A DNA stretch of 64,000 nt. Source: Christensenella minuta (GTDB taxonomy: Bacteria; Bacillota; Clostridia; Christensenellales; Christensenellaceae). Shown here piece by piece: positions 11,218 through 18,524 of the stretch (the first letter of the stretch is position 1; every line of letters begins with the position of its first letter). The DNA lies in the NCBI RefSeq assembly GCF_003628755.1, contig NZ_CP029256.1, positions 577,585 through 641,584 of the forward strand, in the 5' to 3' direction. The notes beneath the pieces are model-generated. The model searched no databases. It was not told where the DNA came from and was given only the letters and a program-made list of their open reading frames with translations. The position numbers and the translations under genes were made by a program.

Positions 11218-11695
11218 CGAACAGGATAAAATTGAAGTGACAGATAAGATTTCGGCGGCAATCTGTGCCGCGCTCGACGCTGCACAGGCGGAACTGGGCG
11301 TTCCTGCATGCCTGAATCTTCTGTTTACGGACAGCGAAGGGATACGGGAGTTAAACCGTGAATTCCGTGGGATAGACCAGGCGACGGACGTATTGTCCTT
11401 TCCGGCATATGAGCTTTCCACCCCCTTGGCGGAGTGCCTTGACGAGGTTGAAGCGGAATATGTGGAAGGAGAGCTTTTTCTCGGAGATATCGCTATTTCA
11501 ATGGAGCGCGCACAGGAACAGGCGGAGGAGTACGGCCACGGGCTTGTGCGGGAGACGGCGTTTCTGGCGCTTCACGGAACGCTTCATCTGGTGGGATACG
11601 ACCACATGACGCCCGAGGAAGAGAAGATCATGACACAAAAACAGGAAGCGCTCCTGCAATCTGTGAATATTGGCAGGGAAATGGATGGAATCTAA
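11198..11695 (+). CDS. ybeY: Endoribonuclease YbeY
   Basis: Metal-dependent RNase that matures 16S rRNA 3' ends and takes part in ribosome quality control. It has 165 residues. The zinc site HGTLHLVGYDH near the C-terminus is diagnostic, and FRGIDQATDVLSFP is the second conserved block. The ATG at 11198 has GGAG six bases upstream; ATGs at 11186 and 11138 are possible but lie deeper in pgpH and lack good ribosome sites. It overlaps pgpH (20 bp) and the kinase-phosphatase gene (11 bp), so translation is coupled. Confidence 0.95.
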   Translation: MTITFSDEQDKIEVTDKISAAICAALDAAQAELGVPACLNLLFTDSEGIRELNREFRGIDQATDVLSFPAYELSTPLAECLDEVEAEYVEGELFLGDIAISMERAQEQAEEYGHGLVRETAFLALHGTLHLVGYDHMTPEEEKIMTQKQEALLQSVNIGREMDGI

Positions 11696-12434
11696 CGAAA
11701 GCGGGAAAAAATACAGGCCGAAAAAATCGTTGATGAACAGCTTCAATCATGCCATCAACGGTTTTTTGCAGTCTTTTAAAATGGAACGCAATATGAAAAT
11801 CCATGTTGCGCTTGCGGTTGTTGTCACGATTACTGCGCTTCTTACCCAGGTTACCCGGTTTGAGATGATTGCGCTGGTGCTTGTGATTGCATTCGTATTT
11901 TTTGCCGAGCTGTTTAATACGGCAATCGAAGCGGTAGTGGATATCGCATCCAAAGGTGAATATAACGAGCTCGCCCGTATTGCGAAGGACGTCGCGGCGG
12001 GAGGTGTCTTTGTTGCGGCAATGAGTGCGCTTGTTGTGGGCTACCTCGTTTTTTTCCGGAAGCTGTATACAATTTCTTATGCGTCGGTAAGCTACATCAA
12101 CAACCTGCCCGCTTATATTACGTTTGCGGCCCTGATGCTGGTGTTTGTGGCCGTAATTGTGATGAAATCCCGTTTTATGAAAAAGGGCGGGAATTATATC
12201 CAAGGGGGGATGCCAAGCGGGCATACCGCCTTTGCTTTTGCATTATTTACCGCCATTGCCTTTGTATCCGCCGATCCGGTCGCTTCGACTTTCGCGGCGG
12301 TGCTTGCCCTGATCGTTGCGGAAAGCCGCATGGAAACAAAAGTACATACCTTTGCAGAAGTGCTGGTTGGGGCGCTTATGGGCGTTGTGATTACAGTGCT
12401 TGTGTTTGAGGTGGGAGAACTGATTATTCGCTGA
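11685..12434 (+). CDS. Undecaprenol kinase (DgkA type) fused to a PAP2 phosphatase domain
   Basis: Membrane protein of 249 residues with two lipid-carrier domains. Residues 10-125 match Gram-positive DgkA/undecaprenol kinase: SFNHAINGF, MERNMKIH, ELFNTAIEAVVD and AKDVAAGGV hold the expected catalytic Glu and Asp. Residues 145-249 resemble PAP2 phosphatases: PSGHTA is intact, the third motif reads SRMETKVHTFAE (Glu in place of the usual Asp), and the first motif lacks its Arg-Pro. If both halves work, each would produce undecaprenyl phosphate. AGGGA five bases upstream supports the ATG at 11685. Confidence 0.88.
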   Translation: MESNESGKKYRPKKSLMNSFNHAINGFLQSFKMERNMKIHVALAVVVTITALLTQVTRFEMIALVLVIAFVFFAELFNTAIEAVVDIASKGEYNELARIAKDVAAGGVFVAAMSALVVGYLVFFRKLYTISYASVSYINNLPAYITFAALMLVFVAVIVMKSRFMKKGGNYIQGGMPSGHTAFAFALFTAIAFVSADPVASTFAAVLALIVAESRMETKVHTFAEVLVGALMGVVITVLVFEVGELIIR

Positions 12435-12445
12435 GGGAGAATGGA

Positions 12446-13336
12446 ATGGAATTTAAATCTGGCTTTATTGCACTGACGGGCAGCCCGAATGTGGGAAAGT
12501 CCACGCTGCTTAACGCACTTGTAGGAACGAAGATTGCCATTGTATCTAAAAAGCCGCAGACTACGCGTAACCGCATCACAGGAGTGCTTACACGGGAAGA
12601 CTGCCAGATGATCTTTATGGATACGCCCGGCCTGCAGACCCCGAAAAACAAATTGGGGGAATTTATGCTGAAAACGGCGGAGCAGACCGCGCGGGATGTG
12701 GACGCCGTTTTATTTGTAGCGGACGCCAAGGTGGGCGTGCGGGAAAAGGACGAAGAGATTCTGACGCGTCTTGCAAACAGCGAAACACCGCTGGTAATTG
12801 CGCTGAACAAAATTGATGCGGTGGACGGCGAACGCGCGGCGGAACAGGAAACGATACTGAGGAAATACGGCAAGCCGGTTTTTCGTATTTCAGCCGCCGA
12901 GAAGCTTGGACTTGCGGAGCTGGCCGAATATTTGAAGCGGTATCTGGTGGAAGGCCCGATGTATTATCCTGCCGATATGGTTACGGATCAGCCGGAGCAG
13001 GTGATTGCGGCGGAATTTATCCGGGAAAAGGCGCTGAAAAGCATCGGAAAGGAGATACCGCACGGGATCGGTGTTGTTGTGGAGAAACTCGAGCGGGAAG
13101 AAGACAGAGACCTTACAAATATTGATGCGGTAATCTACTGCGAAAAGGATTCACATAAAGGAATTATTATTGGCGCGGGGGGCAGGATGCTGAAAAAAAT
13201 TGCTTCAGCCGCGCGGGAGGATATGCAGATGCTGTTCGGTGGAAAAGTATTTTTGCAGGTATGGGTAAAGGTAAAACCGGATTGGCGGAATAAGGCCGGG
13301 GTTTTGCGGACGCTTGGCTACGACGAACGGCAATAG
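12446..13336 (+). CDS. era: GTPase Era
   Basis: Essential GTPase that binds the 3' end of 16S rRNA during 30S assembly. It has 296 residues. GTPase motifs: G1 GSPNVGKS at 12-19, G2 TTRNRI, G3 DTPG, G4 NKID. The C-terminal KH RNA-binding domain contains GAGGRMLKKI. It sits 11 bases behind the kinase-phosphatase gene; a cdd gene, which often lies between dgkA and era in Firmicutes, is absent. Confidence 0.97.
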   Translation: MEFKSGFIALTGSPNVGKSTLLNALVGTKIAIVSKKPQTTRNRITGVLTREDCQMIFMDTPGLQTPKNKLGEFMLKTAEQTARDVDAVLFVADAKVGVREKDEEILTRLANSETPLVIALNKIDAVDGERAAEQETILRKYGKPVFRISAAEKLGLAELAEYLKRYLVEGPMYYPADMVTDQPEQVIAAEFIREKALKSIGKEIPHGIGVVVEKLEREEDRDLTNIDAVIYCEKDSHKGIIIGAGGRMLKKIASAAREDMQMLFGGKVFLQVWVKVKPDWRNKAGVLRTLGYDERQ

Positions 13337-13369
13337 CTTCGCTTATGCCAAAGAAATGAAGGGAATGCT

Positions 13370-14110
13370 GTGGAAAAGCATTATTGTATTGTACTGCGTA
13401 CGGCAGACTATAAAGATTACGATAAGATACTGACGCTTTTTTCGCGCTCGGATGGGCGCCTAGATGCTCAGGCGCGCGGCGCACGGCGGCTGAAAAGCGA
13501 TATCGCTACAGCGGCGCAGCCGCTTTCATGCGGTGAGTACGAGTTTTACAAAAAAGGAGATAAGCTGTTTTTGACCGCCGCGCTTGTGAAGCAGGAATTC
13601 TATCGTGTCCAGAATGATTTTGACAAGTTTACCGCTGCCTGCGTGATGCTCGAGCTTTCCGATAAGCTGCTGCAAAACACGGATGATTACGAGGATTTGT
13701 TCCTTGCCCTTATTTATGCTCTTTTTTCGATGGAGCAGGGGACGCTTTCCCACACGCGGGCGCTCGCCTATTTCTTTGCCCGTATTGTGGAACGGATGGG
13801 TATTTTCCCGGCAATCGGCACATGTGCGGTATGCGGAAACGAAGCAGCCGGCGATCCGGCGGCTTTTTCCATGGAAGAAGGAGGGGAAATCTGTAGGGAA
13901 TGCGTTTCACATGTGGCTACCGTTTCTGTGCCCCGGTCCGCACTTTTGAGCCTTGAAAAAATGGGAGAGGCCCGGCCGCAGGATATTGTGCAGTACGCAG
14001 CCGGAGAGACGGACGCAAAAAGCGTGATCGATCTTATGAGCAGATATCTGGAAAATATGATGGAATTGCGCCTGAAAACAATGAAATGTTTCCGCGAAAA
14101 ATCTTTGTAA
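13370..14110 (+). CDS. recO: DNA repair protein RecO
   Basis: Recombination mediator that helps load RecA on SSB-coated single strands. It has 246 residues: an N-terminal OB fold, a helical core and a four-cysteine zinc module (CAVCGNEA ... CREC) near residues 145-175, as in most Gram-positive RecO proteins. The start is GTG at 13370 behind GAAGGGA. It is the last gene of the phoH-recO block and is followed by a separate promoter for ppdK. Confidence 0.93.
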   Translation: MEKHYCIVLRTADYKDYDKILTLFSRSDGRLDAQARGARRLKSDIATAAQPLSCGEYEFYKKGDKLFLTAALVKQEFYRVQNDFDKFTAACVMLELSDKLLQNTDDYEDLFLALIYALFSMEQGTLSHTRALAYFFARIVERMGIFPAIGTCAVCGNEAAGDPAAFSMEEGGEICRECVSHVATVSVPRSALLSLEKMGEARPQDIVQYAAGETDAKSVIDLMSRYLENMMELRLKTMKCFREKSL

Positions 14111-14125
14111 AAGTGTAATCTTTTG

Positions 14126-14154
14126 TTGTTTTCTTACATTTGTTCATGTATAAT
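14126..14154 (+). promoter_or_regulatory. Candidate promoter of ppdK
   Basis: TTGTTT (14126-14131), 17 bases, TATAAT (14149-14154). It lies in the 126-base gap between recO and ppdK and leaves a leader of about 75 bases. Confidence 0.6.
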
Positions 14155-14236
14155 AGACGTGGCTCTTCATTATACGCACAATACGCAAATAAGTGAAAAA
14201 AATTTTTAATAAATATAAATTCAGGAGGAGTTTTAG

Positions 14237-16864
14237 ATGGCGAAAAAGTATGTATACCTTTTTAAAGAAGGTGATGCTTCCATGAGAAACCTTCTTGGGG
14301 GCAAAGGCGCAAACCTGGCAGAAATGACCAACCTTGGTTTGCCGGTCCCCCAGGGTTTCACGGTTTCCACGGAGGCTTGTACAAAGTACTATGAAGACGG
14401 CAAAAAAATAGCCGACGAAGTAGTGGAACAGATTTATGACGCAATGGCAAAGACGGAAGAGATCGCGGGCAAAAAGTTCGGAGATCCGGAAAATCCGTTC
14501 CTCGTATCCGTACGCAGTGGTGCGCGCGCTTCTATGCCGGGCATGATGGACACGATTCTGAACCTTGGCCTCAATGACGTTGCTGTAGAGGGCATGGCTA
14601 AGAAATCCGGCAATCCTCGCTGGGCGTATGACAGCTACAGGAGATTTATCCAGATGTTCTCCGACGTTGTTATGTGCATCGATAAAGAAAAGTTTGAAGA
14701 ACAGCTCCAGGCCGCAAAAGACGCCAAGGGCGTTAAGATGGATACGGAACTGGATGCGGACGATCTGAAAGAAGTCGTCAAGAAATATAAAGAAATTTAT
14801 AAGCAGGAAATGGGCAAAGAGTTCCCGCAGGATGCAAAGGAACAGCTGCTCGAATCCGTAACGGCTGTATTCCGTTCCTGGGATAACCCGAGAGCAATCG
14901 TTTATCGCCGCATGAACGATATCCCGGCCAGCTGGGGTACGGCGGTTAACGTACAGGCCATGGTATTCGGCAACATGGGCGACGATTGCGGCACGGGCGT
15001 TGCTTTCACAAGAAACCCCTCCACAGGCGAAAAGAAGCTGTATGGCGAATATCTGATGAACGCGCAGGGCGAAGATGTTGTTGCCGGTATCAGAACGCCG
15101 CAGCCGATCTCTCACCTCGCGGACCAGATGCCCGAGGTATATGAGCAGTTCGCAAACATTGCCCAGTCCCTCGAAGACCATTACAAAGATATGCAGGATA
15201 TGGAGTTTACCATTGAAGGCGGGAAACTTTACATGCTGCAAACGAGAAACGGCAAGCGGACGGCTCCGGCTGCTCTTAAGATCGCTGTTGACCTCGTAAA
15301 AGAAGGAAAACTGACGGAAGAAGAAGCGATTTTAAAGGTAGAGCCCAAGCAGCTCGACTCGCTCCTCCATCCGATGTTCAACGCGGACGCGCTGAAGAAA
15401 GCAAAACCGATCGCAAAGGGGCTGCCGGCTTCTCCTGGCGCTGCCTGCGGTAAACTGTATTTTACGGCTGATGATGCGACGGCTGCTGCGGCAAAGGGTG
15501 ACAAGGTCGTTCTCGCGAGGCAGGAAACTTCGCCTGAAGATATCGAAGGTATGTACGCTTCCGAAGGCATCCTTACGGCGCGCGGCGGCATGACGTCCCA
15601 TGCGGCTGTTGTTGCCCGCGGCATGGGTACGTGCTGCGTAGCAGGCTGCGGTGAGCTGAGAATCGACGAATGCGCGAAGACGATGACCACGGAAGACGGT
15701 AAAGTCTATAAAGAAGGCGACTGGATTTCTCTCGATGGTTCCACGGGCAATGTGTACGGCGAAGCGATCGAGACGCAGGAAGCCCAGGTGACGGGGGACT
15801 TCGCTACGGTTATGGGCTGGGCAGACTCCATCCGCAGGCTGAAAGTCCGCACGAATGCCGATACGCCGCACGACGCGGAGCAGGCAATGGAATTTGGCGC
15901 GGAAGGTATTGGCCTGTGCCGTACGGAGCATATGTTCTTTGCGGAAGACAGAATTGCCGCGATGCGTGAAATGATCGTTTCCAAGACGGTTGAGCAGAGA
16001 GAAAAAGCTCTGGCGAAGCTCCTTCCGATGCAAAAGGAAGACTTTAAGGGCATCTATAAGGCAATGAAGGGTAATCCGGTTACGATCCGGTTCCTCGATC
16101 CGCCGCTGCATGAGTTCCTGCCTACGGATCCCGAGGATATCGCGAACCTGGCAAAAGAAATGTCCCTTGACGTAGACGAGCTGACGGGTATCATTGAAGG
16201 GCTGCATGAATTCAACCCGATGCTTGGCCATCGTGGGGTCCGTCTTGCGGTTACCTTCCCTGAGATTGCGGTGATGCAGACGAGAGCGGTTATGGAAGCT
16301 GCGATCGAAGTGACGGAAGAAACCGAATACGATATCGTCCCTGAAATCATGATCCCGCTCGTCGGCGACCTGAAGGAACTGAAATATGTAAAAGACTTCG
16401 TTGTTGAGACAGCGGAGAAAGTTATGGAAGAAAAAGGCAAAAAGATCGACTACAAAGTTGGTACGATGATCGAAGTGCCGAGAGCTGCTGTTATGGCTGA
16501 TGAAATCGCGAAGGAAGCGGAATTCTTCTCCTTCGGTACGAACGACCTCACGCAGATGACGTTCGGTTTCAGCCGTGATGATGCCGGAAAGTTCCTTGAC
16601 GACTATTACACGAAGAAAATCTACGAATCTGATCCGTTTGCGAAGCTGGATCAGGATGGCGTTGGCAAACTCGTGAAGATGGCTGTAGAACTTGGCCGCC
16701 AGACCCGCCCCGACATCAAACTCGGAATCTGCGGCGAACACGGCGGCGATCCGTCTACGGTTGAATTCTGCGACAGCCTTGGACTTAACTACGTATCCTG
16801 CTCGCCGTTCCGTGTGCCGATTGCACGCCTCGCGGCAGCGCATGCGGTTGTGAAATCAAAATAA
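14237..16864 (+). CDS. ppdK: Pyruvate, phosphate dikinase
   Basis: Interconverts pyruvate, ATP and phosphate with PEP, AMP and diphosphate; in Clostridia it often replaces or supports pyruvate kinase. It has 875 residues, close to the 874 of the Clostridium symbiosum enzyme. The ATP-grasp domain is N-terminal, with GGKGANLAEMT near residue 17. The swivelling phosphohistidine domain has GGMTSHAAVVARGMG with His455, the same number as the known catalytic histidine. The C-terminal PEP barrel has GICGEHGG with Cys832. AGGAGG precedes the ATG. Codon choice is uniform, suggesting high expression. Confidence 0.98.
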   Translation: MAKKYVYLFKEGDASMRNLLGGKGANLAEMTNLGLPVPQGFTVSTEACTKYYEDGKKIADEVVEQIYDAMAKTEEIAGKKFGDPENPFLVSVRSGARASMPGMMDTILNLGLNDVAVEGMAKKSGNPRWAYDSYRRFIQMFSDVVMCIDKEKFEEQLQAAKDAKGVKMDTELDADDLKEVVKKYKEIYKQEMGKEFPQDAKEQLLESVTAVFRSWDNPRAIVYRRMNDIPASWGTAVNVQAMVFGNMGDDCGTGVAFTRNPSTGEKKLYGEYLMNAQGEDVVAGIRTPQPISHLADQMPEVYEQFANIAQSLEDHYKDMQDMEFTIEGGKLYMLQTRNGKRTAPAALKIAVDLVKEGKLTEEEAILKVEPKQLDSLLHPMFNADALKKAKPIAKGLPASPGAACGKLYFTADDATAAAAKGDKVVLARQETSPEDIEGMYASEGILTARGGMTSHAAVVARGMGTCCVAGCGELRIDECAKTMTTEDGKVYKEGDWISLDGSTGNVYGEAIETQEAQVTGDFATVMGWADSIRRLKVRTNADTPHDAEQAMEFGAEGIGLCRTEHMFFAEDRIAAMREMIVSKTVEQREKALAKLLPMQKEDFKGIYKAMKGNPVTIRFLDPPLHEFLPTDPEDIANLAKEMSLDVDELTGIIEGLHEFNPMLGHRGVRLAVTFPEIAVMQTRAVMEAAIEVTEETEYDIVPEIMIPLVGDLKELKYVKDFVVETAEKVMEEKGKKIDYKVGTMIEVPRAAVMADEIAKEAEFFSFGTNDLTQMTFGFSRDDAGKFLDDYYTKKIYESDPFAKLDQDGVGKLVKMAVELGRQTRPDIKLGICGEHGGDPSTVEFCDSLGLNYVSCSPFRVPIARLAAAHAVVKSK

Positions 16865-16899
16865 GTCCGCTGACAGAATGAAGCTTCATTGAACAATAA

Positions 16900-16938
16900 A
16901 ACAGGCATATTCCTTCTGAGGAATATGCCTGTTTTTTA
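16900..16938 (+). terminator. Terminator after ppdK
   Basis: A perfect 13-bp stem, ACAGGCATATTCC (16901-16913) with GGAATATGCCTGT (16920-16932), loop TTCTGA, followed by a T-run. One of the strongest terminators in the window. Confidence 0.92.
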
Positions 16939-17052
16939 TTGTTTCTTAATGTTTTGCACGTGCGCATCCGGTTAGAAATAAGATACCAATCTCAGGAGAT
17001 TGTTGATATGGAATAAACAATGGGCGGAAGCTGCCGGGAAGGAGGAAAAGAT

Positions 17053-17247
17053 TTGAATAATAAGAAAACATTAGTCGAACATGCGTGGGATGAGACGGAA
17101 GGAACGGCATGCCCGATTTGCGGAAACAAAAAATGGGATGTTGGAGAAGAGACCTATATTCTAAGCGGGACGGGCACTGGCAGCGCCGAGGTTGCCTGTG
17201 CAAAATGCACCAACTGTGGTTTTGCCGCTCTTTTTACGGAGACGTGA
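17053..17247 (+). CDS. Small zinc-ribbon protein of unknown function
   Basis: I do not recognise a named family. The product has 64 residues with two cysteine pairs, CPIC near residue 20 and CAKCTNC near 53, so a single zinc ribbon is likely. The N-terminus is hydrophilic and there is no signal peptide or membrane helix. The start is TTG at 17053, seven bases behind GGAGGA (17041-17046); an ATG at 17020 would add 11 residues without a ribosome site. It stands alone between the ppdK terminator and the YitT gene, with a terminator-like hairpin downstream. Confidence 0.65.
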   Translation: MNNKKTLVEHAWDETEGTACPICGNKKWDVGEETYILSGTGTGSAEVACAKCTNCGFAALFTET

Positions 17248-17365
17248 GCAGCGGTGAGACGGTGTGGGAAGCTATTCGCGAATGAAACGGGAGTAGCTTT
17301 CCATTATTTTAAGGACTGGCATGAAGAGCCGCAGGAATCGTCTTGGGGCCTGCTTGATAGACAGG

Positions 17366-17390
17366 GAAGGCAAAAGCCTTCTTTTTATTT
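17366..17390 (+). terminator. Terminator upstream of the YitT-family gene
   Basis: GAAGGC (17366-17371), AAAA loop, GCCTTC (17376-17381), then TTTTATTT. It probably ends the zinc-ribbon transcript. Its T-run overlaps the start of the next candidate promoter. Confidence 0.65.
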
Positions 17391-17417
17391 GTAAATGTAA
17401 ATGATATCCGGTATGAT
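17389..17417 (+). promoter_or_regulatory. Candidate promoter of the YitT-family gene
   Basis: TTGTAA (17389-17394), 17 bases, TATGAT (17412-17417), 43 bases before the ATG at 17460. Confidence 0.5.
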
Positions 17418-17459
17418 AAAATAAAAAACTTTTCGGGAGACGCGGGGAGAATAACGGCT

Positions 17460-18380
17460 ATGGAAAAGAAAATACATGTAAAAGGGAAAGTGCTTACTGT
17501 TGATCTGCTTTTGTTCCTGGCAGGCAGCCTGATTTTTGCGATTGCGATCAATACTTTTATTTCGCCGAATAATATTGCTCCGGGAGGGCTTACGGGTATC
17601 GCTACAATGTTGAATTACACGTTCGGACTTCCCATTGGTACGATGGTGGCCGTAATGAACATTCCGCTTTTCATCACGGCGTTTTTTTCCTTTGGATTTG
17701 AATTTATCATCAAAACCGTTGTTGCAACGGTCATCTCCTCAGCTATGATTGACCTGACGGAGGGGCTGCTTCCAGTCTATCATGGAGACCCTTTGATTAC
17801 AATCGTTTTTGGGGGAGCGCTCTATGGCGCGGGGCTTGCGCTGATCCTGATGAGGGGCGGTACGACGGGAGGCACAGACCTCGTCGCGAATTTAATCAAT
17901 AAACGGTTCCCGCATATCCCCATGGCAAAAATGATCCTGCTGACCAATATTGTTGTCGTCGTATGCTCCGGCCTTGTTTACGAAAACCTGGAAAGCCCGC
18001 TTTACGCCGTGATTGTGATTTTTATCGAATCGAAAGTGATCGATGTGATTCTCTATGGTACCAGTGTGGCTACAGGGAAGATGCTGTTCATTATTTCCAA
18101 GGAGAACGACCGGATCGCGAACGAAATATTGTGCAGGCTGCGGCGCGGTGTAACGGCGCTTAAATCGCGGGGCGTCTATACCGGACGGGAAGGTGAGATG
18201 CTGGTATGCGCGGTACACCGGCCGGAGGTGACAAAGCTGTATCATTTGATCTATAAGATCGATCCCGGCGCCTTCATTATTGTTGGAGACGCGGGGCAGA
18301 TTCGCGGGGCAGGTTTTATGCCGAATACAGATCCGGCGGGGAAAAATATCTGTATGCCATTGAAGAATGAAAAAGTATAG
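17460..18380 (+). CDS. YitT family membrane protein
   Basis: Membrane protein of 306 residues. Five to six hydrophobic helices fill residues 15-200, with conserved ISPNNIAPGGLTGIA and GGTTGGTDLVANLIN, the hallmarks of the YitT/DUF161 domain. The last 85 residues are a soluble DUF2179 domain (ALKSRGVYTGREGEMLVC, FIIVGDAGQIRG). The biochemical role of the family is not settled; transport is often assumed. It has its own promoter and GGGGAGA ribosome site and is monocistronic. Confidence 0.88.
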   Translation: MEKKIHVKGKVLTVDLLLFLAGSLIFAIAINTFISPNNIAPGGLTGIATMLNYTFGLPIGTMVAVMNIPLFITAFFSFGFEFIIKTVVATVISSAMIDLTEGLLPVYHGDPLITIVFGGALYGAGLALILMRGGTTGGTDLVANLINKRFPHIPMAKMILLTNIVVVVCSGLVYENLESPLYAVIVIFIESKVIDVILYGTSVATGKMLFIISKENDRIANEILCRLRRGVTALKSRGVYTGREGEMLVCAVHRPEVTKLYHLIYKIDPGAFIIVGDAGQIRGAGFMPNTDPAGKNICMPLKNEKV

Positions 18381-18458
18381 CTGCTAAAATTACCATATTA
18401 GCTCGTGGATTCAATGGGAAAGCCCGATATGGAGCGCCGGTGAAAACGGCAGGGATGT

Positions 18459-18487
18459 TTGAAATGAAAAGCATTTTAAGGTATAAT
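18459..18487 (+). promoter_or_regulatory. Promoter of lon
   Basis: TTGAAA (18459-18464), 17 bases, TATAAT (18482-18487). The expected start near 18494 is only a few bases from the ATG at 18498 but leaves a leader with AAGGAG in front of the TTG at 18525. This helps choose the lon start codon. No CtsR- or CIRCE-like repeat is evident here. Confidence 0.75.
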
Positions 18488-18524
18488 TTAAACTGCAATG
18501 GAAACTAAAGGAGCGAAACAGCAA

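Noticed and set aside
10063-11421. 452-codon minus-strand open frame across pgpH and ybeY
   Set aside because: It overlaps two well-supported genes, is low in complexity and lacks a plausible start site.
15332-16843. 503-codon open frame on the minus strand across ppdK
   Set aside because: Antisense shadow of a highly biased coding sequence; arginine/histidine/phenylalanine-rich product with no family features.
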